Source of the DNA: JBGAHD01 sp044226395
GTDB taxonomy: Bacteria > Pseudomonadota > Gammaproteobacteria > Xanthomonadales > Ahniellaceae
DNA length: 64,000 nucleotides
Direction: 5' to 3'
Assembly (NCBI GenBank): GCA_044226395.1
Contig: JBGAHD010000002.1
Span: forward strand, 620,001 to 684,000
The translations under genes and the position numbers were made by a program. Shown here piece after piece: positions 26,605-44,200 of the stretch. Each line of letters opens with the position of its first letter. Within the stretch, counting starts at the first letter, position 1. The notes under the pieces were generated by a model. The model ran no database searches. It was given only the letters and a program-made list of their open reading frames with translations, and was not told where the DNA came from.

Positions 26605-28674
26605 ATGAGTGGGTTCAAGGTGTCATTGGTTTCATTCGCGCGCGCGGGTCTCGCGGGCTTGCTGCTGAGTTTGGGCTTGTTCGCGCAAGCGGCCGAGCCG
26701 CCGAAACAGCCGGAGATCGTGGCCAGCGTGTCCTCGCCGGGCCATGTGCTAACGGTGAAGCTGGGCCTCGACGAAACGCGCGCGAGTTACAGCGTCGAGC
26801 GTCTGGGCGTGCCGCTGATCCGTGCCTCGCGCCTGGGTTTTCTGTTGCGCAATACCGAGAAGCTCGATCGCAACCTGGCGCTGACCAGTCAGTCCACGCG
26901 CAGCGTTGACGAGACCTGGGAACAACCCTGGGGCGAGGATCGCTTCGTGCGCAATCACTACAACGAGCTTCGCGTGCGCTTCACCGAGACGGTGAAGCTC
27001 AAGCGGTCCGTCGATCTGGTGTTTCGCGTGTACGACGATGGCGTGGGCTTTCGCTATGAGTTCCCGGATCAGCCCCAGCTCAAGGACGTGATCATCGACG
27101 ACGAGCTGACCGAGTTCGACGTGGTGCCCGAGGCCACGGCGTGGTGGGTGCCGGCGGGTGAGTGGAACAGCTACGAGTATCTGTACAACCGCACGCCATT
27201 GACCGAAGTCGGCATGGCGCACACGCCGATGACAATCCGCACGCGCGATGGTCTGCACATCGCTTTTCACGAGGCCGCGCTGGTCGACTACGCGGCCGTG
27301 TACCTGCGACGCGTCGAGCTGCAACGCTTTCGGGTGAATCTGCCGCCGTCGGGCCAAGGCTGGAAAGTGCGACGCACGGCGCCGTTCAACACGCCGTGGC
27401 GCACGATGCGCATCGCCGATTCGGCGGCGGGCTTGTACGAGTCGCACCTCGAGCTGAATCTCAACGAGCCGAACAAGCTGGGCGATGTGAGTTGGTTTCA
27501 TCCCGCCAAGTACGTGGGCGTGTGGTGGGAGATGCATTTGGACAAGGCCACGTGGTCGACCGGACCTCGCCATGGCGCGACCACCGAGAACACCAAGCGC
27601 TACATCGATTTCGCGGCGAAGTACGGCTTTCGAGGCGTGTTGGTGGAAGGCTGGAACGTCGGTTGGGATGGTCAGTGGTTCGGCAATGGCAATGATTTCG
27701 ACTTCACGCGGCCGACGCCGGATTTTGATCTCGAAGGTCTCGCGGCCTATGCCAAACGCAAGGGCGTGCACCTGATCGGCCATCACGAAACGGGCGGCGC
27801 GGTCAGTCACTACGAGCGTCAGCTCGATGCCGCATTGGATCTGTATCAGCGCCTGGGCGTCGATGTGGTCAAGGGCGGTTATGTCACCGACGACGGTCAG
27901 ATCGAACGCGATGACGGCGATGGCGTGATCCAGCGCGAATGGCACGACGGTCAGTGGATGGCGCGTCACCATCTGAAAGTGGTCGAGGCCGCCGCCGCGC
28001 GCCACATCGCCGTCGATCCGCACGAGCCGATCAAGGACACGGGTCTGCGTCGCACCTATCCCAATTGGGTCGCGCGCGAAGGCGCGCGCGGCATGGAGTT
28101 CGCGTGCTGGGGCAATCCGCCCAACCCGCCCGAGCACGAGGCCAATCTGGTGTTCACGCGCATGTTGAGCGGGCCGATGGATTACACGCCCGGCATCGTC
28201 AGCTTGCAGGGCCGCAATCAGGCGATTCAAACGACGCTGGCCAAGCAACTCGCGCTGTATGTGGTGATCTACAGCCCGATTCAGATGGCGGCGGATCTGC
28301 CCGAGCACTACGAGCAGCATCAGGACGCGTTCCAGTTCATCCGCGATGTCGTCACCGATTGGTCGACCACGCGCGTGTTGAATGGCGAGGTCGGCGACTA
28401 CGTGACGATCGCGCGCAAGGATCGTCGCAGCGAGAACTGGTTCCTCGGCAGTCTGACCGATGAGAATGGCCGCGTGCTCAATGTGCCGTTGTCGTTTCTC
28501 GACCCCGATCGCGTGTACACGGCCGAGATCTATCGCGATGGCGATCAAGCGCATTGGCGCGACAAGCCCTTCGACTTCGTGGTCGAAAAGCGCGATGTGC
28601 GATCGACCGAGGTGTTGACGCTGCGCCTCGCGGCGGGCGGCGGTCAGGCGATTCGCTTCGTGCCGCATCGCTGA
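26605..28674 (+). CDS. GH97 alpha-glucosidase, SusB-like
   Basis: The 689-residue precursor has a signal peptide (FARAGLAGLLLSLGLFAQAA) and all three GH97 parts: an N-terminal beta-sandwich (to about residue 295), a TIM barrel (KYVGVWWEMH, GFRGVLVEGWNVGWDG, GVHLIGHHETGG, DVVKGGYVTDDGQ, DPHEPIKDTGLRRTYPN, GMEFACWGNPP) and a C-terminal beta domain. The residue after VK is Gly rather than the Asp nucleophile of retaining members, which favours the inverting SusB subgroup that removes glucose from maltodextrin ends. It is the second gene of an operon with the pullulanase and probably acts in the periplasm. GAGGG lies upstream of the ATG. Confidence 0.92.
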   Translation: MSGFKVSLVSFARAGLAGLLLSLGLFAQAAEPPKQPEIVASVSSPGHVLTVKLGLDETRASYSVERLGVPLIRASRLGFLLRNTEKLDRNLALTSQSTRSVDETWEQPWGEDRFVRNHYNELRVRFTETVKLKRSVDLVFRVYDDGVGFRYEFPDQPQLKDVIIDDELTEFDVVPEATAWWVPAGEWNSYEYLYNRTPLTEVGMAHTPMTIRTRDGLHIAFHEAALVDYAAVYLRRVELQRFRVNLPPSGQGWKVRRTAPFNTPWRTMRIADSAAGLYESHLELNLNEPNKLGDVSWFHPAKYVGVWWEMHLDKATWSTGPRHGATTENTKRYIDFAAKYGFRGVLVEGWNVGWDGQWFGNGNDFDFTRPTPDFDLEGLAAYAKRKGVHLIGHHETGGAVSHYERQLDAALDLYQRLGVDVVKGGYVTDDGQIERDDGDGVIQREWHDGQWMARHHLKVVEAAAARHIAVDPHEPIKDTGLRRTYPNWVAREGARGMEFACWGNPPNPPEHEANLVFTRMLSGPMDYTPGIVSLQGRNQAIQTTLAKQLALYVVIYSPIQMAADLPEHYEQHQDAFQFIRDVVTDWSTTRVLNGEVGDYVTIARKDRRSENWFLGSLTDENGRVLNVPLSFLDPDRVYTAEIYRDGDQAHWRDKPFDFVVEKRDVRSTEVLTLRLAAGGGQAIRFVPHR

Positions 28675-28771
28675 CGGCGCGCCATGGCCCGGCCGGGCCG
28701 TGGCGTGACTGCTCGGGTTTCGTCGTTGAGGGCGATGACCGTGAACCGCGGTCAGAAGACGAGACCTTTCC

Positions 28772-35788
<7,017 letters not shown>

Positions 35789-35935
35789 GGATTCTCGCGG
35801 GGGCCTTCCGTCAGGCCTTGTCTTGCGCTCGCGCGTGGACGGATGCACGACGGCGTCAGTGCGCGCGCCGTCGCGGCCAGATGGCGAGCGCGGCAATGAT
35901 CTCGGGCGCCACGCGCGTCCGGGATAGCGACGAGG

Positions 35936-35963
35936 CGCGCCGTCCGAGAAATCGGACGGCGCG
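35936..35963 (+). terminator. intrinsic terminator after RHS gene
   Basis: A 12-bp stem (35936-35947 with 35952-35963) with a GAAA tetraloop is followed by TTTCTGATT. It is the strongest hairpin in the 311-bp gap between the RHS gene and the gene at 36100; nothing else was seen in that gap apart from a short hairpin-rich start. Confidence 0.85.
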
Positions 35964-36099
35964 TTTCTGATTGAACGTCACACGCCCGATGACGATCGCG
36001 CGCCAGCGCGCGATGCGCTGGCCCGAGCGCGCCGAACCCGAGTAGAGTAGCCCTCGCGCCAGGATGGCCGCCGGGCCGGGCGACGCCGAGGGATGGGGC

Positions 36100-36753
36100 A
36101 TGGCGAACTTGCGGATCATCAATCGCACCGAGGACCTGGTGAATCTGGCCTTGTTTTGCGAATCAGGCCACGATCGACGCGAACCCACCATCGTCTGGCG
36201 CTTCTTCACGCCGCCACCGGGCGGTGAAGTGGTGATCGCAATGAGCAAGCGCTTCGACCTGCTGGCGCGCTACGCGACCGACGAGGCGCACTCCGAACGT
36301 CTGGATGCCGAAACCGCGTCGGTGTCCTTCGATCAGCCCAGCGCCGCGTTTTCCCTCGTCCCGATGACCGACGCCGAAGGGCGCGCGTGCGCCGCCAAGC
36401 TCGAGCCGCGAATCGACAGTCAGGTCGCCGGCGAATTGCGCGTGTTCAACGAGTACGGTCACGGCGCCGCGATCGATATCGCGCAGTCGGGCGACACGAT
36501 GTTGCGCACCCGCGTGGTCTGGCCGGGTGGCTTGGTGATCGAGTCCACGACCTGGTCCCTGTACCTGGCCCTCGTGCAGTCCTTCGCGCGCAAGGGCGAT
36601 CGCGTGTTGCCGCTTAACCGTGATTCTTGGATTTCGGTCGATGCCGGCGACACGGTGACCATCAGCGGTTCGATGTGGTTCGGCTACGACGTGAATGTCG
36701 ATCATCACGGCGCGGACGCCGCGAACGAAGCACCGAGCGAGGCCTCGACATGA
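36100..36753 (+). CDS. unknown protein, first of a paralogous pair
   Basis: This 217-residue protein has no signal peptide and a beta-rich composition. It opens with LRIINRTEDLVNLALF, and its second half has RVFNEYGHGAAIDIAQSG and VVWPGGLVIES, so it looks like two related half-domains of roughly 100 residues. The next gene shares both signatures at the matching positions (LTLDNRSQDPVLLALF; GVINRHDRGVSLQLRLDG), so they are paralogues. GAGGGA is correctly spaced before ATG 36100. It lies downstream of the RHS terminator with the same orientation. I recognise no family; a RhiA-like or lectin-like beta-sandwich is a weak possibility. Confidence 0.65.
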   Translation: MANLRIINRTEDLVNLALFCESGHDRREPTIVWRFFTPPPGGEVVIAMSKRFDLLARYATDEAHSERLDAETASVSFDQPSAAFSLVPMTDAEGRACAAKLEPRIDSQVAGELRVFNEYGHGAAIDIAQSGDTMLRTRVVWPGGLVIESTTWSLYLALVQSFARKGDRVLPLNRDSWISVDAGDTVTISGSMWFGYDVNVDHHGADAANEAPSEAST

Positions 36754-36781
36754 GCGCGCCCCAGGCCCGGAGACGACCCGC

Positions 36782-37393
36782 ATGCTGACCCTCGACAATC
36801 GCAGCCAGGACCCGGTGCTGCTGGCCCTGTTCGCGCGGCCTACGCTCAATCCCGGCATGGGCGCGATCGCCTGGCGCGTGATCGACTTGGCGGCCGGGCA
36901 GACGATGACCGTGGCGCTGCCGCGCGTTCCGACCTTGACCGTATTCTATGGCGGCGATCGCCAGCACCCCGCGATGCTAAACCGCGCGACCGAGCCCGTG
37001 GTCGTGACTCAGGCGGGCACGAACTTTGTCATCGAAGACGACCCGGCGCGCGACGACGTGAGCTTGCGCGTGTGCGCGATGGCGGAGCATGGCGAGCACG
37101 AATGGATCGGCGTGATCAATCGCCACGATCGCGGCGTGTCCTTGCAGTTGCGGCTCGACGGCGCGCCAGTCGTCGCGCCGATGGTGCTGTGGCCGGGCGC
37201 GGCGTTTCACGAAGCGCCCTGGCCGCGGTTGTATGCGCTCGTGGTGGCCTCGTCGACTCAGCCTGGCGATCCGATCGGCACTCAGGCCGACGCGGGTTTT
37301 CCTTGCGAGATCACGGCCTGCACGCGCCGCCTGACCATCACCGGCGCGCGGTGGGAAGGCTATTCGATCACGGCCACCGACGACGACGTCTGA
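36782..37393 (+). CDS. unknown protein, second of a paralogous pair
   Basis: This is a 203-residue protein of the same two-half beta-rich layout as its upstream neighbour, 28 bp away and therefore probably co-transcribed. Shared features are the N-terminal (I/D)NR(T/S)(E/Q)D--L-LALF motif, a central acidic stretch, a second N-R/H-G motif, a WPGG/WPGA segment and a terminal SMWFGY/ARWEGY motif. ATG 36782 is used because it begins the conserved motif and GGAG lies upstream. Function is unknown. Confidence 0.65.
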   Translation: MLTLDNRSQDPVLLALFARPTLNPGMGAIAWRVIDLAAGQTMTVALPRVPTLTVFYGGDRQHPAMLNRATEPVVVTQAGTNFVIEDDPARDDVSLRVCAMAEHGEHEWIGVINRHDRGVSLQLRLDGAPVVAPMVLWPGAAFHEAPWPRLYALVVASSTQPGDPIGTQADAGFPCEITACTRRLTITGARWEGYSITATDDDV

Positions 37394-37475
37394 GTCCGCG
37401 ACGCGCCCGATCGCGCGCGGACTGACACGCGCCGCGCGCCCTGCCACAATCCGCGCGGCGATCCGGGAGCACGGC

Positions 37476-37997
37476 GTGAGCGGCGAACTCAAACTCGAAC
37501 TGGCCTGCGGTACGTTCAAGACGCCGGGGTTTGTCGGCGTCGATGTGGTCGCCGCGCCGGCGGTCGATCAGATCGTGGATCTCACGCGCACGCCCTGGCC
37601 CTGGGCCGATGGCTCGGTGAGCGAAGTGCGGTGCGCGCATTTCTTCGAGCACCTCGATGGCCAGCAGCGCATCGCCTTCATGCACGAGCTCTATCGCGTG
37701 CTCAAGCCCGGCGGTCGCGCGCTGATCATCGTGCCGCACGCGCGCAGCGACGGCGCCATCGCCGATCCCACGCATCGCTGGCCGCCGCTGATCGAGACCT
37801 CGTTCAACTACTACAACGCCGAGGCGCGTCGCGACATGGGCGTGGCGCACTACGGCATTCGCTGCGATTTCGATTTCGAAGTCGACATGGCGCTGACGCC
37901 CGAATGGCAGCACCGCTCGCCGCAGGAAAAAATGTCCGCGCTGCGGCACTTCTGGAACGTGGCCAGCGAGCTGCATGTGCATCTGACGCGGCGCTGA
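37476..37997 (+). CDS. class I SAM-dependent methyltransferase (short)
   Basis: The 173-residue protein has a compact Rossmann methyltransferase pattern: KLELACGTFKTPGFVGVDVV (motif I and acidic loop), VRCAHFFEHL (the common HxxEH post-motif), and ELYRVLKPGGRALIIVPHA. It resembles sugar- or lipid-modifying methyltransferases of the methyltransf_11 group. It lacks the usual C-terminal extension. GTG 37476 follows CGGGAG. It converges on the giant-protein operon. Confidence 0.8.
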   Translation: MSGELKLELACGTFKTPGFVGVDVVAAPAVDQIVDLTRTPWPWADGSVSEVRCAHFFEHLDGQQRIAFMHELYRVLKPGGRALIIVPHARSDGAIADPTHRWPPLIETSFNYYNAEARRDMGVAHYGIRCDFDFEVDMALTPEWQHRSPQEKMSALRHFWNVASELHVHLTRR

Positions 37998-38042
37998 GGG
38001 CGTCGCGTCGATGCGGGGCCGGCGCTGGAAGAAACTCTCCAA

Positions 38043-41000
38043 CTACAAGCGCTCGATCATGCCCTCGAGCGCGGCATCGATGTCCGCCTGAAAGTTCTGC
38101 GGCGCATTGGGATCGGCCAGAAGCCCGCGCTTGGGCGACTTGCCCCGGTAGTTGGGATCGCCGAGCATCTTGGCCGCGCGGCTCGCGCCATTGCCCGCGC
38201 GCAGGCGAGCGTCCTGCAAGAAGGCGTCCTGGGCGTGCATCTGATTGAGCAAGATCACGTTCTCGTCGCGCAACGCGAGGCGGAAGTTGTTGGGGCTGAA
38301 GGCCTTCATCGGCTGCTGTCCGAGTTCGGCGATGTGATCGACGTGAACTTGCACGTTGGACCACCCCTGCGAGGTGCGCATGGTCACGATCGGCGCCGTG
38401 GCATCGCCGAGGAAGGTCATGCCGGCCTGGGCCATGCGATCGCGCACGGCGCGACACTCCAGGCTCTGGCCATTGCGCACGAGCTGCCAGAAGTCGTCAC
38501 GGATGCCATCGAACACTTCGCGCGCGCGTTCGGTGATGTCGCGCGTGGCGGCGCGATTGGCGAACATGCGCTGCACGTCCTCGATGCCGGCGAGGTGGTT
38601 GCGTCGCGCCTGGTTCCAGATCGTGGTGAATTCGCGCATGGCGGCGCCGTCGAAGTCCTTGCCGAGCAGGCCCGCGAGCGCCGCGACCTGATCGGGTTCG
38701 AGGCCCACGACCTTGGCCGTGTCGAGCACGCTCGGCGGATACTTCGGCGCCGCGAGGAGTTTCTGCGGCGCGGGCGTGGCGCGCGCCGTCGGCGTGACCA
38801 CGTCGGCGCGCGGCGGCGTGCCCAGGCGCGTGCCGACATCGTCGACCGCGTGCGTCACCGCCTTGTCGGCCTGACCGGCGCCACGCGCCAGAGTGTGTTG
38901 GGCGGCATCATCGACCGACGCCGTGGCGCGCGTGCCCAAGTGCTGGAGGGCGTCATCGGCCGAACCGCCCGCGCGCGCGAGCGAATGACTCAAGGCATCG
39001 TCGGCGACAGTCGCCATCTTGGCGATGTGTTCCTCGCCGGCGCGCGCGGCGGCCTTGGCGTCAGTGGCCAAGCCGCGCGCGACATCGTCGGCATCGGGCG
39101 CCTTGCCGTGGCCGGTGGCCAGGGACAAGACCGTCGACACCGCCAGATTGGTGCCCGTGCCGCCGCCCACTTGCTCGGTCACGAATTCCGACGCGTAGTT
39201 GATGACGATGCTCTTGACCAATCCGGTGAAGCCGCCGGAGACCAGATCAGGCAGGTACATCATGATCTCGAAGAAGACGGGAATCAGCACCAGCAAGTGC
39301 GCGGTGTTGCGATAGATCTGGCCATAGGTCTTGTCGTCGTCGCGAATCCGACCCAGGCGATGGTAGTTGTCGACCTCGAACAGCACGCGCTCGAGGTCCT
39401 TCATCTCCAAGAACACCGAGCCGTCCTTGCGGTGGTACCAGACCACGAACAGATTGCCCAAGGTCTCGCCCACGCGCACGCGCGCGTCGCGATCGAAGCG
39501 CGACGCGACGGGAATCTCGATGTCGTCGCCCTTGCCGCGATAGCGCTGGCGCCAGGCTTCGACCTCGTCATGGATCTTCTTGGCCTCGGCCATCGGCACC
39601 AGGGCCATGTTCCATTGCCGCGCGAGCATAAGCAGGATCAAATGCGACTTGCACAGATCGCCGATCTCGAGGCGATTGCTCCGCTTGTCCGTGGCGTATT
39701 GCAGCCGAAGCGCGAAGTCGGTCACGTAGCGATTGCGCGCGCCGATGCCATGCGCCAGGAGCTTGATCTCCTCGTCGCTGAAGCCGTTCTTGTACTGCAT
39801 GGCGAACTTGCCGCTGGCCATCAGCCACACGTTGAGGTGTAGCTGACCGCACCAGTACAACTCATCGCGCAGCAGCTGATCGAGTCGCGCGCGGTCGCGG
39901 ATGCGATGCAGCATCGCGACCAGGATCATCGGATCGCTTTGCGCCTTGAACAGGTCCGCGAACTGCTCGATGGTCTTGTTCATGCGCTCGTAGCTCGACG
40001 CGCCCCAGGCCACGTCGGCATCGCTGATCAAACTGTCGAGAGATTTCTTGACGTCGTCGGGCAAGGCCGGCGCGTAGGTGACCAGGCGCCGATCGTCGGG
40101 ATCGCGACGATGCTCGCGGTAGTAAGCGATGCGCCACAAGTCGGTCAGGCGGACGCGAGTCATGGCGCGCTTGATCTCGGTCTCGATGCCGGTGAGCTCG
40201 TAGCCCTTCATCGCCGCGCGCCGTTGCTGCCAGACGGAGCCGGCGGCCTTGATCTGCTCCTGGTACTTCAGCGCGAAATACACTGGCCCCTTGGCGATGG
40301 CCAGCGAGACCAACCCGTAGAAAATCTGCACGGAACGATCGCTGTCGTTGCTGAGCTTGGCCGGCGCGTCGATGTAGGCCTCGATGCATTCGGACAGCTC
40401 GCGAAAGTTCTTGAGCGCGGTCAGCCAGTCGGTGAGCGCGTGCAGGAGTCTCTCCGATGTTGCGCTTTCGCCCATCGCGGCGGCGAGCAGGCGCAGGAAC
40501 TTCTTCTGCGTCGGCGTGCGGGCGCGGCTGGCTTCCGCTTCGTCGTCGCGCGCGGCGGTCGTGGCATCGGCCGTCATGCCGTGCGCCTTCTCGGCGATCT
40601 GGCGATCAATCTCCAGGCGCTGATAGCCCTCCAATCCCAGGTACCGCCGCTGCCACACGCTTCCCGAGACTTTGCGGTTGGCATCGACCTGCGCGGCGAA
40701 GCTGCCGTCGCAAATCCCCAAGGCGCGCGACAGGGTGCCCCAGAAGATCGTCAACGAGTCGATATTCGTATCATCGTAGGCTTGCGAGGCCTCGATATAG
40801 ATCTTCATGCAATCGCTCAAGGGCGAGGCCGCGAGCGCCATGATGTACTCGGTGAAGGTCGTGCGATTGACGCGCTTCATGTAGTCGGCGAAGAGCTTGA
40901 GGTACTTCGCTTCGCTCCGCGACATCCGGGCTTTGCCGCTGCTGATCGCCGACTGCACGGTCTTGCGCTGTTGGGCATCGAGCGTCTGATAGTACCGATA

Positions 41001-41282
41001 CCACTCGGTGTCCTTGCGCGCGGTGAGCACCTCGACGCGCAAGGCGATGTATTGATCGGTCTTGCGCAAGGCCGCCTTGACCACGCTCGTGAACACCATG
41101 GCCAGCTTGCCATTGCTGGCCGCGTAGTTCTTGGCCTCGACGAAGAACGTGGCCACGCAGTCGACCAAATCCGGTCCGCGCGTCTTGTCGAGAAAGGCAT
41201 CGAACTTCGCCCGCGCCTTGTCATCGGCCATGAAGGCTTGAAGCAGCGCGACGAAGTCGCGCTGCACTTGGGGGTTGGCCAT
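38043..41282 (-). CDS. giant protein with triplicated N-terminal domain and candidate HNH-like nuclease C-terminus
   Basis: The 1079-residue protein has three tandem copies of a roughly 115-residue helical unit at the N-terminus (about 1-115, 120-240, 258-375). Each has a pattern of F-LL-A-M near the start, an acidic D/E-C-(E/K)-(A/I)YI segment, IFYG/IFWG-L and a VWQ(R/Q)R motif. A hydrophobic segment lies near residue 660 (HLLVLIPVFFEIMMYLPDLV), followed by Ala/Asp-rich heptad-like repeats (about 750-850). The last 200 residues include VQVHVDHIAELGQ (about 975) and NNFRLALRDENVILLNQMHA (about 995-1015), with spacing reminiscent of HNH/EndoVII-type toxin nucleases; that is inference. There is no signal peptide. 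It starts 9 bp after the stop of the 1167-residue gene, with GAGG overlapping that stop. No immunity gene is recognisable. Confidence 0.72.
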   Translation of the reverse strand: MANPQVQRDFVALLQAFMADDKARAKFDAFLDKTRGPDLVDCVATFFVEAKNYAASNGKLAMVFTSVVKAALRKTDQYIALRVEVLTARKDTEWYRYYQTLDAQQRKTVQSAISSGKARMSRSEAKYLKLFADYMKRVNRTTFTEYIMALAASPLSDCMKIYIEASQAYDDTNIDSLTIFWGTLSRALGICDGSFAAQVDANRKVSGSVWQRRYLGLEGYQRLEIDRQIAEKAHGMTADATTAARDDEAEASRARTPTQKKFLRLLAAAMGESATSERLLHALTDWLTALKNFRELSECIEAYIDAPAKLSNDSDRSVQIFYGLVSLAIAKGPVYFALKYQEQIKAAGSVWQQRRAAMKGYELTGIETEIKRAMTRVRLTDLWRIAYYREHRRDPDDRRLVTYAPALPDDVKKSLDSLISDADVAWGASSYERMNKTIEQFADLFKAQSDPMILVAMLHRIRDRARLDQLLRDELYWCGQLHLNVWLMASGKFAMQYKNGFSDEEIKLLAHGIGARNRYVTDFALRLQYATDKRSNRLEIGDLCKSHLILLMLARQWNMALVPMAEAKKIHDEVEAWRQRYRGKGDDIEIPVASRFDRDARVRVGETLGNLFVVWYHRKDGSVFLEMKDLERVLFEVDNYHRLGRIRDDDKTYGQIYRNTAHLLVLIPVFFEIMMYLPDLVSGGFTGLVKSIVINYASEFVTEQVGGGTGTNLAVSTVLSLATGHGKAPDADDVARGLATDAKAAARAGEEHIAKMATVADDALSHSLARAGGSADDALQHLGTRATASVDDAAQHTLARGAGQADKAVTHAVDDVGTRLGTPPRADVVTPTARATPAPQKLLAAPKYPPSVLDTAKVVGLEPDQVAALAGLLGKDFDGAAMREFTTIWNQARRNHLAGIEDVQRMFANRAATRDITERAREVFDGIRDDFWQLVRNGQSLECRAVRDRMAQAGMTFLGDATAPIVTMRTSQGWSNVQVHVDHIAELGQQPMKAFSPNNFRLALRDENVILLNQMHAQDAFLQDARLRAGNGASRAAKMLGDPNYRGKSPKRGLLADPNAPQNFQADIDAALEGMIERL

Positions 41283-41291
41283 GACCGGACC

Positions 41292-44200
41292 TCAGGTCTC
41301 GACCACGGGGTTGGCGCCGCCCTCGATCAGCACCTTCTTGTCGATCTCCGGATCCTCGAGCTCGTCGGCGAGAATGCGCGCGGCGTAGCGCAGATTCTCC
41401 AGTTCGATGCGTCGCGTCTCGCCCTGGGCGCGCTTGACGTCAATCAGACGGTGGGCGAGCTTGAAATCCTCGAGCAGCGGATGCGCGCCCGGCAACGCTT
41501 CGATGTACAGCGATTTCGTCGGCACGATGACCTCGTCGCGCGCCATGCGCGGATTGCTGACGATGCGCCGATACTGCTCGCGCAGTTCGTCCTCGAGCAG
41601 GGCGAGATCGGCGGGCGAGAGTTCATCGCGCAGTTTCTTGAGCACGCAACGCGCGTAGCGGGCGAAGTCTTCCGGCGTCCAGCTGCCCAGATCATCGGGG
41701 TCGCGCAGGCCCAGCGCGGCATCGAGATAGGGCAGCATCATGAAGTCCGTCAGCGCATTGGATTGCTTGAGCGGAAAGATCATGTAGTTGCCCTTGAAGC
41801 CCAGCGGCCGATCGAGATCGGCGACTTCGGCCAGCGTGACCACGTCGCGCGACGGATCGAGGCCGGATTGCAGCTGCACTTCGGCTTCGACTTGGATCAC
41901 GATCTGGCCCGGCTTCTTGACCACGCCCAGCGGAATATTGGCGGGTTCGGACAGGTCGTAGATTTTCTTGCGCGCGGCCAGGCGCGGCACTTTGACCTTG
42001 GACAGGGCGAAGAAGATTTGATCCTGGAAGGTGTAACTCCAGATCGCCTGCATGTAATAGAGCACGTTCTCCTTGAAGTGCACGCGCAGGCCCGCGACTT
42101 CGAGCAGGCGATTGGCGTGATCGGCATAGGCCTTGGCGTACTGCTCGGTGACGGTGTTGAGCGCGGCGGTTTCGGCATCGAGGCGCATGCGCAGGTCTTT
42201 CTCCTCGCGCACGGAACGTTCGTAGGCTTCCTTGGCCGCGTCCTCGCGGATGCGCGCGGCTTCCAGATCCTCGCCGTCGCCGGAACCGAACACGCTTTCC
42301 CAGGCCTTTTCGCCGAAGCCCTCGGTACCCTCGGCGCCAACGGCCTTGGCGCGCTTCTCGATCGCGGCGGTGAGCGATTCCTCGCGCGCGCGCAGCACGG
42401 CCTCGACATGCTTGTGCATGTTCTTCATGTCATCGAGCATCTGGCGCACGCGCGTGACATTGGCCGCGAGTTCGCGCAGCGCCAGTTCGTCGCCGACGAT
42501 GCGCGTGGTCAAGTAGTCGAGCGCGGCGCGATAGCGGTCATCGAGCAGCACGCGATTGATGATCCAGGCGTGCGCTAGCAGCACCTTGTCGATGGCGGCG
42601 CGGTTGGGGTTGGGCACTTCCATCGCCACCATCACCACCGGGCTCAAGCGGTGAATGGCTTCGGACACCTGATAGCGGCGCTGCAGTTCGTAGAAGAGAT
42701 AGGTGACGGTGAGTTCGTCATTGGGATTGACGATCTCGGTCACTTCGGTGTTTTCTTCCTCGCTCGAGGTCTTGGTCTCAACTTCGAGCTTGCGTTCGTT
42801 CTTGAACTCCTGCGCGGCTTTGAGCACGGCTTCGCGGAAGGCCTTCTTGACCTCGGATGAGCTCGATTCGGCGTCGCGCGTGAATGAGGTCGTGCTGTCG
42901 CCATCGGCGATGCCGATGTCGTAGGAACCCTTGGCGGTGAGATTGAAATTGGTCTTGTTCTGGGCCTTGGCGACGATCTCGGCCTCGTCACGCATGGTGT
43001 CCGAGGTCTCGTCGCGGCGCATGCGCTGGTTCTCTTCGAGTTCCTTGACCGAGCGTTCCTTGCGCAGCACGCGACGGCTGGTGATCTTGCGCGTTTCCTT
43101 GGGCGCCAGCGTGAGCGATTTCACCAGCTCGCCCACTTGGTAGGTCAGCGGCTGCCACTTCTGGCGATAGGTGACCATCAGGCCGAAGTTGGTGCTGTTG
43201 GGCGCGAAGACTTCGAACTTGTAGCGCTCGGACAGCATGTGATCGAGTTCGTCCAGCAGCTCGTGCGGCTGGCGCGGACGAATGGGCTCGAGCACGGTCG
43301 TGGGCATGTGCTGACTGATGTTGTCGAACCACGGGCCACGGATGATCGCGGGCCGGGCCAGGATGTTGTTGGCCGAAGGCTGTGGCGTGCTGCCCCCGCG
43401 AAAATCGATGCCGGCCGATTGCAGCAGCGATTTGGCGGTGTTGACGTGACGCACTTCCTCGCGCAGCGCGCGCAGCGGTTCGCCTTCGGCGAGCGCGGGC
43501 AGCGGATCGCCGCCTTGTTCGATCAGGGTGCGGCACAGAGCCTTGCCGGTTTCGATCGCGCCGTCGTCGATGGCCTGCTGCCACACGTAGTCAAAAGCGA
43601 TCTGCAGTTGATAGAAATCATGGAACGACGCGACGTCCGCCGGACCCGAGCGCAATTGCAAGTTTTGAATGCTGGCCTGAACGTCCGTCGCGTCGGGTCG
43701 GCGCGGGTCGGCGAACAACGCGGCTTGTTCGGGCGCCATCACCGCGTTGATCAGCTTGCCGATGAAACGCGGCAGGTCTTGTGGCGTGACGGGCGTATCG
43801 CCGGTCGGCGGTGGCGGCGTGGCGGGATCGGTGTCGTCGTCTTCGACGGGCGCGAAGGGATCGGCGGCGTTGTTCTCGCGGCAGGCCGCCAAGGCGGGAT
43901 CGGTGCGCAGCAGAAAACTCGGGCGATCGGTCTCGCGCGCGGCGCGGTAGATCAACGGCTCGATCTCATCGGCCGGCACGTCCTGGCGCCAGCCGCCGTT
44001 GCCGTCGCGAAAGCGCTCGGCGTCGGCGGGGTCGAGCACGAGATAGCTCACCTGCGCGGGCTTCTTGTTGACCACGTTGTCGATGCTGACGTTGACCGCG
44101 TTCCAGACCACGGGCTCGGGCTTGGCGCCGGGCATGACGATGTTGAGGCGATCGGCCTCGGCGGCGGTGTAGCCGGTGAGCGATTCGATCAGGCGCGTGT

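Noticed and set aside
39906..42578. 890-residue open frame on the plus strand across the giant-protein operon
   Set aside because: It spans the junction of two coupled minus-strand genes and is Arg/Val/Gly-rich without motifs, the pattern of an antisense shadow.
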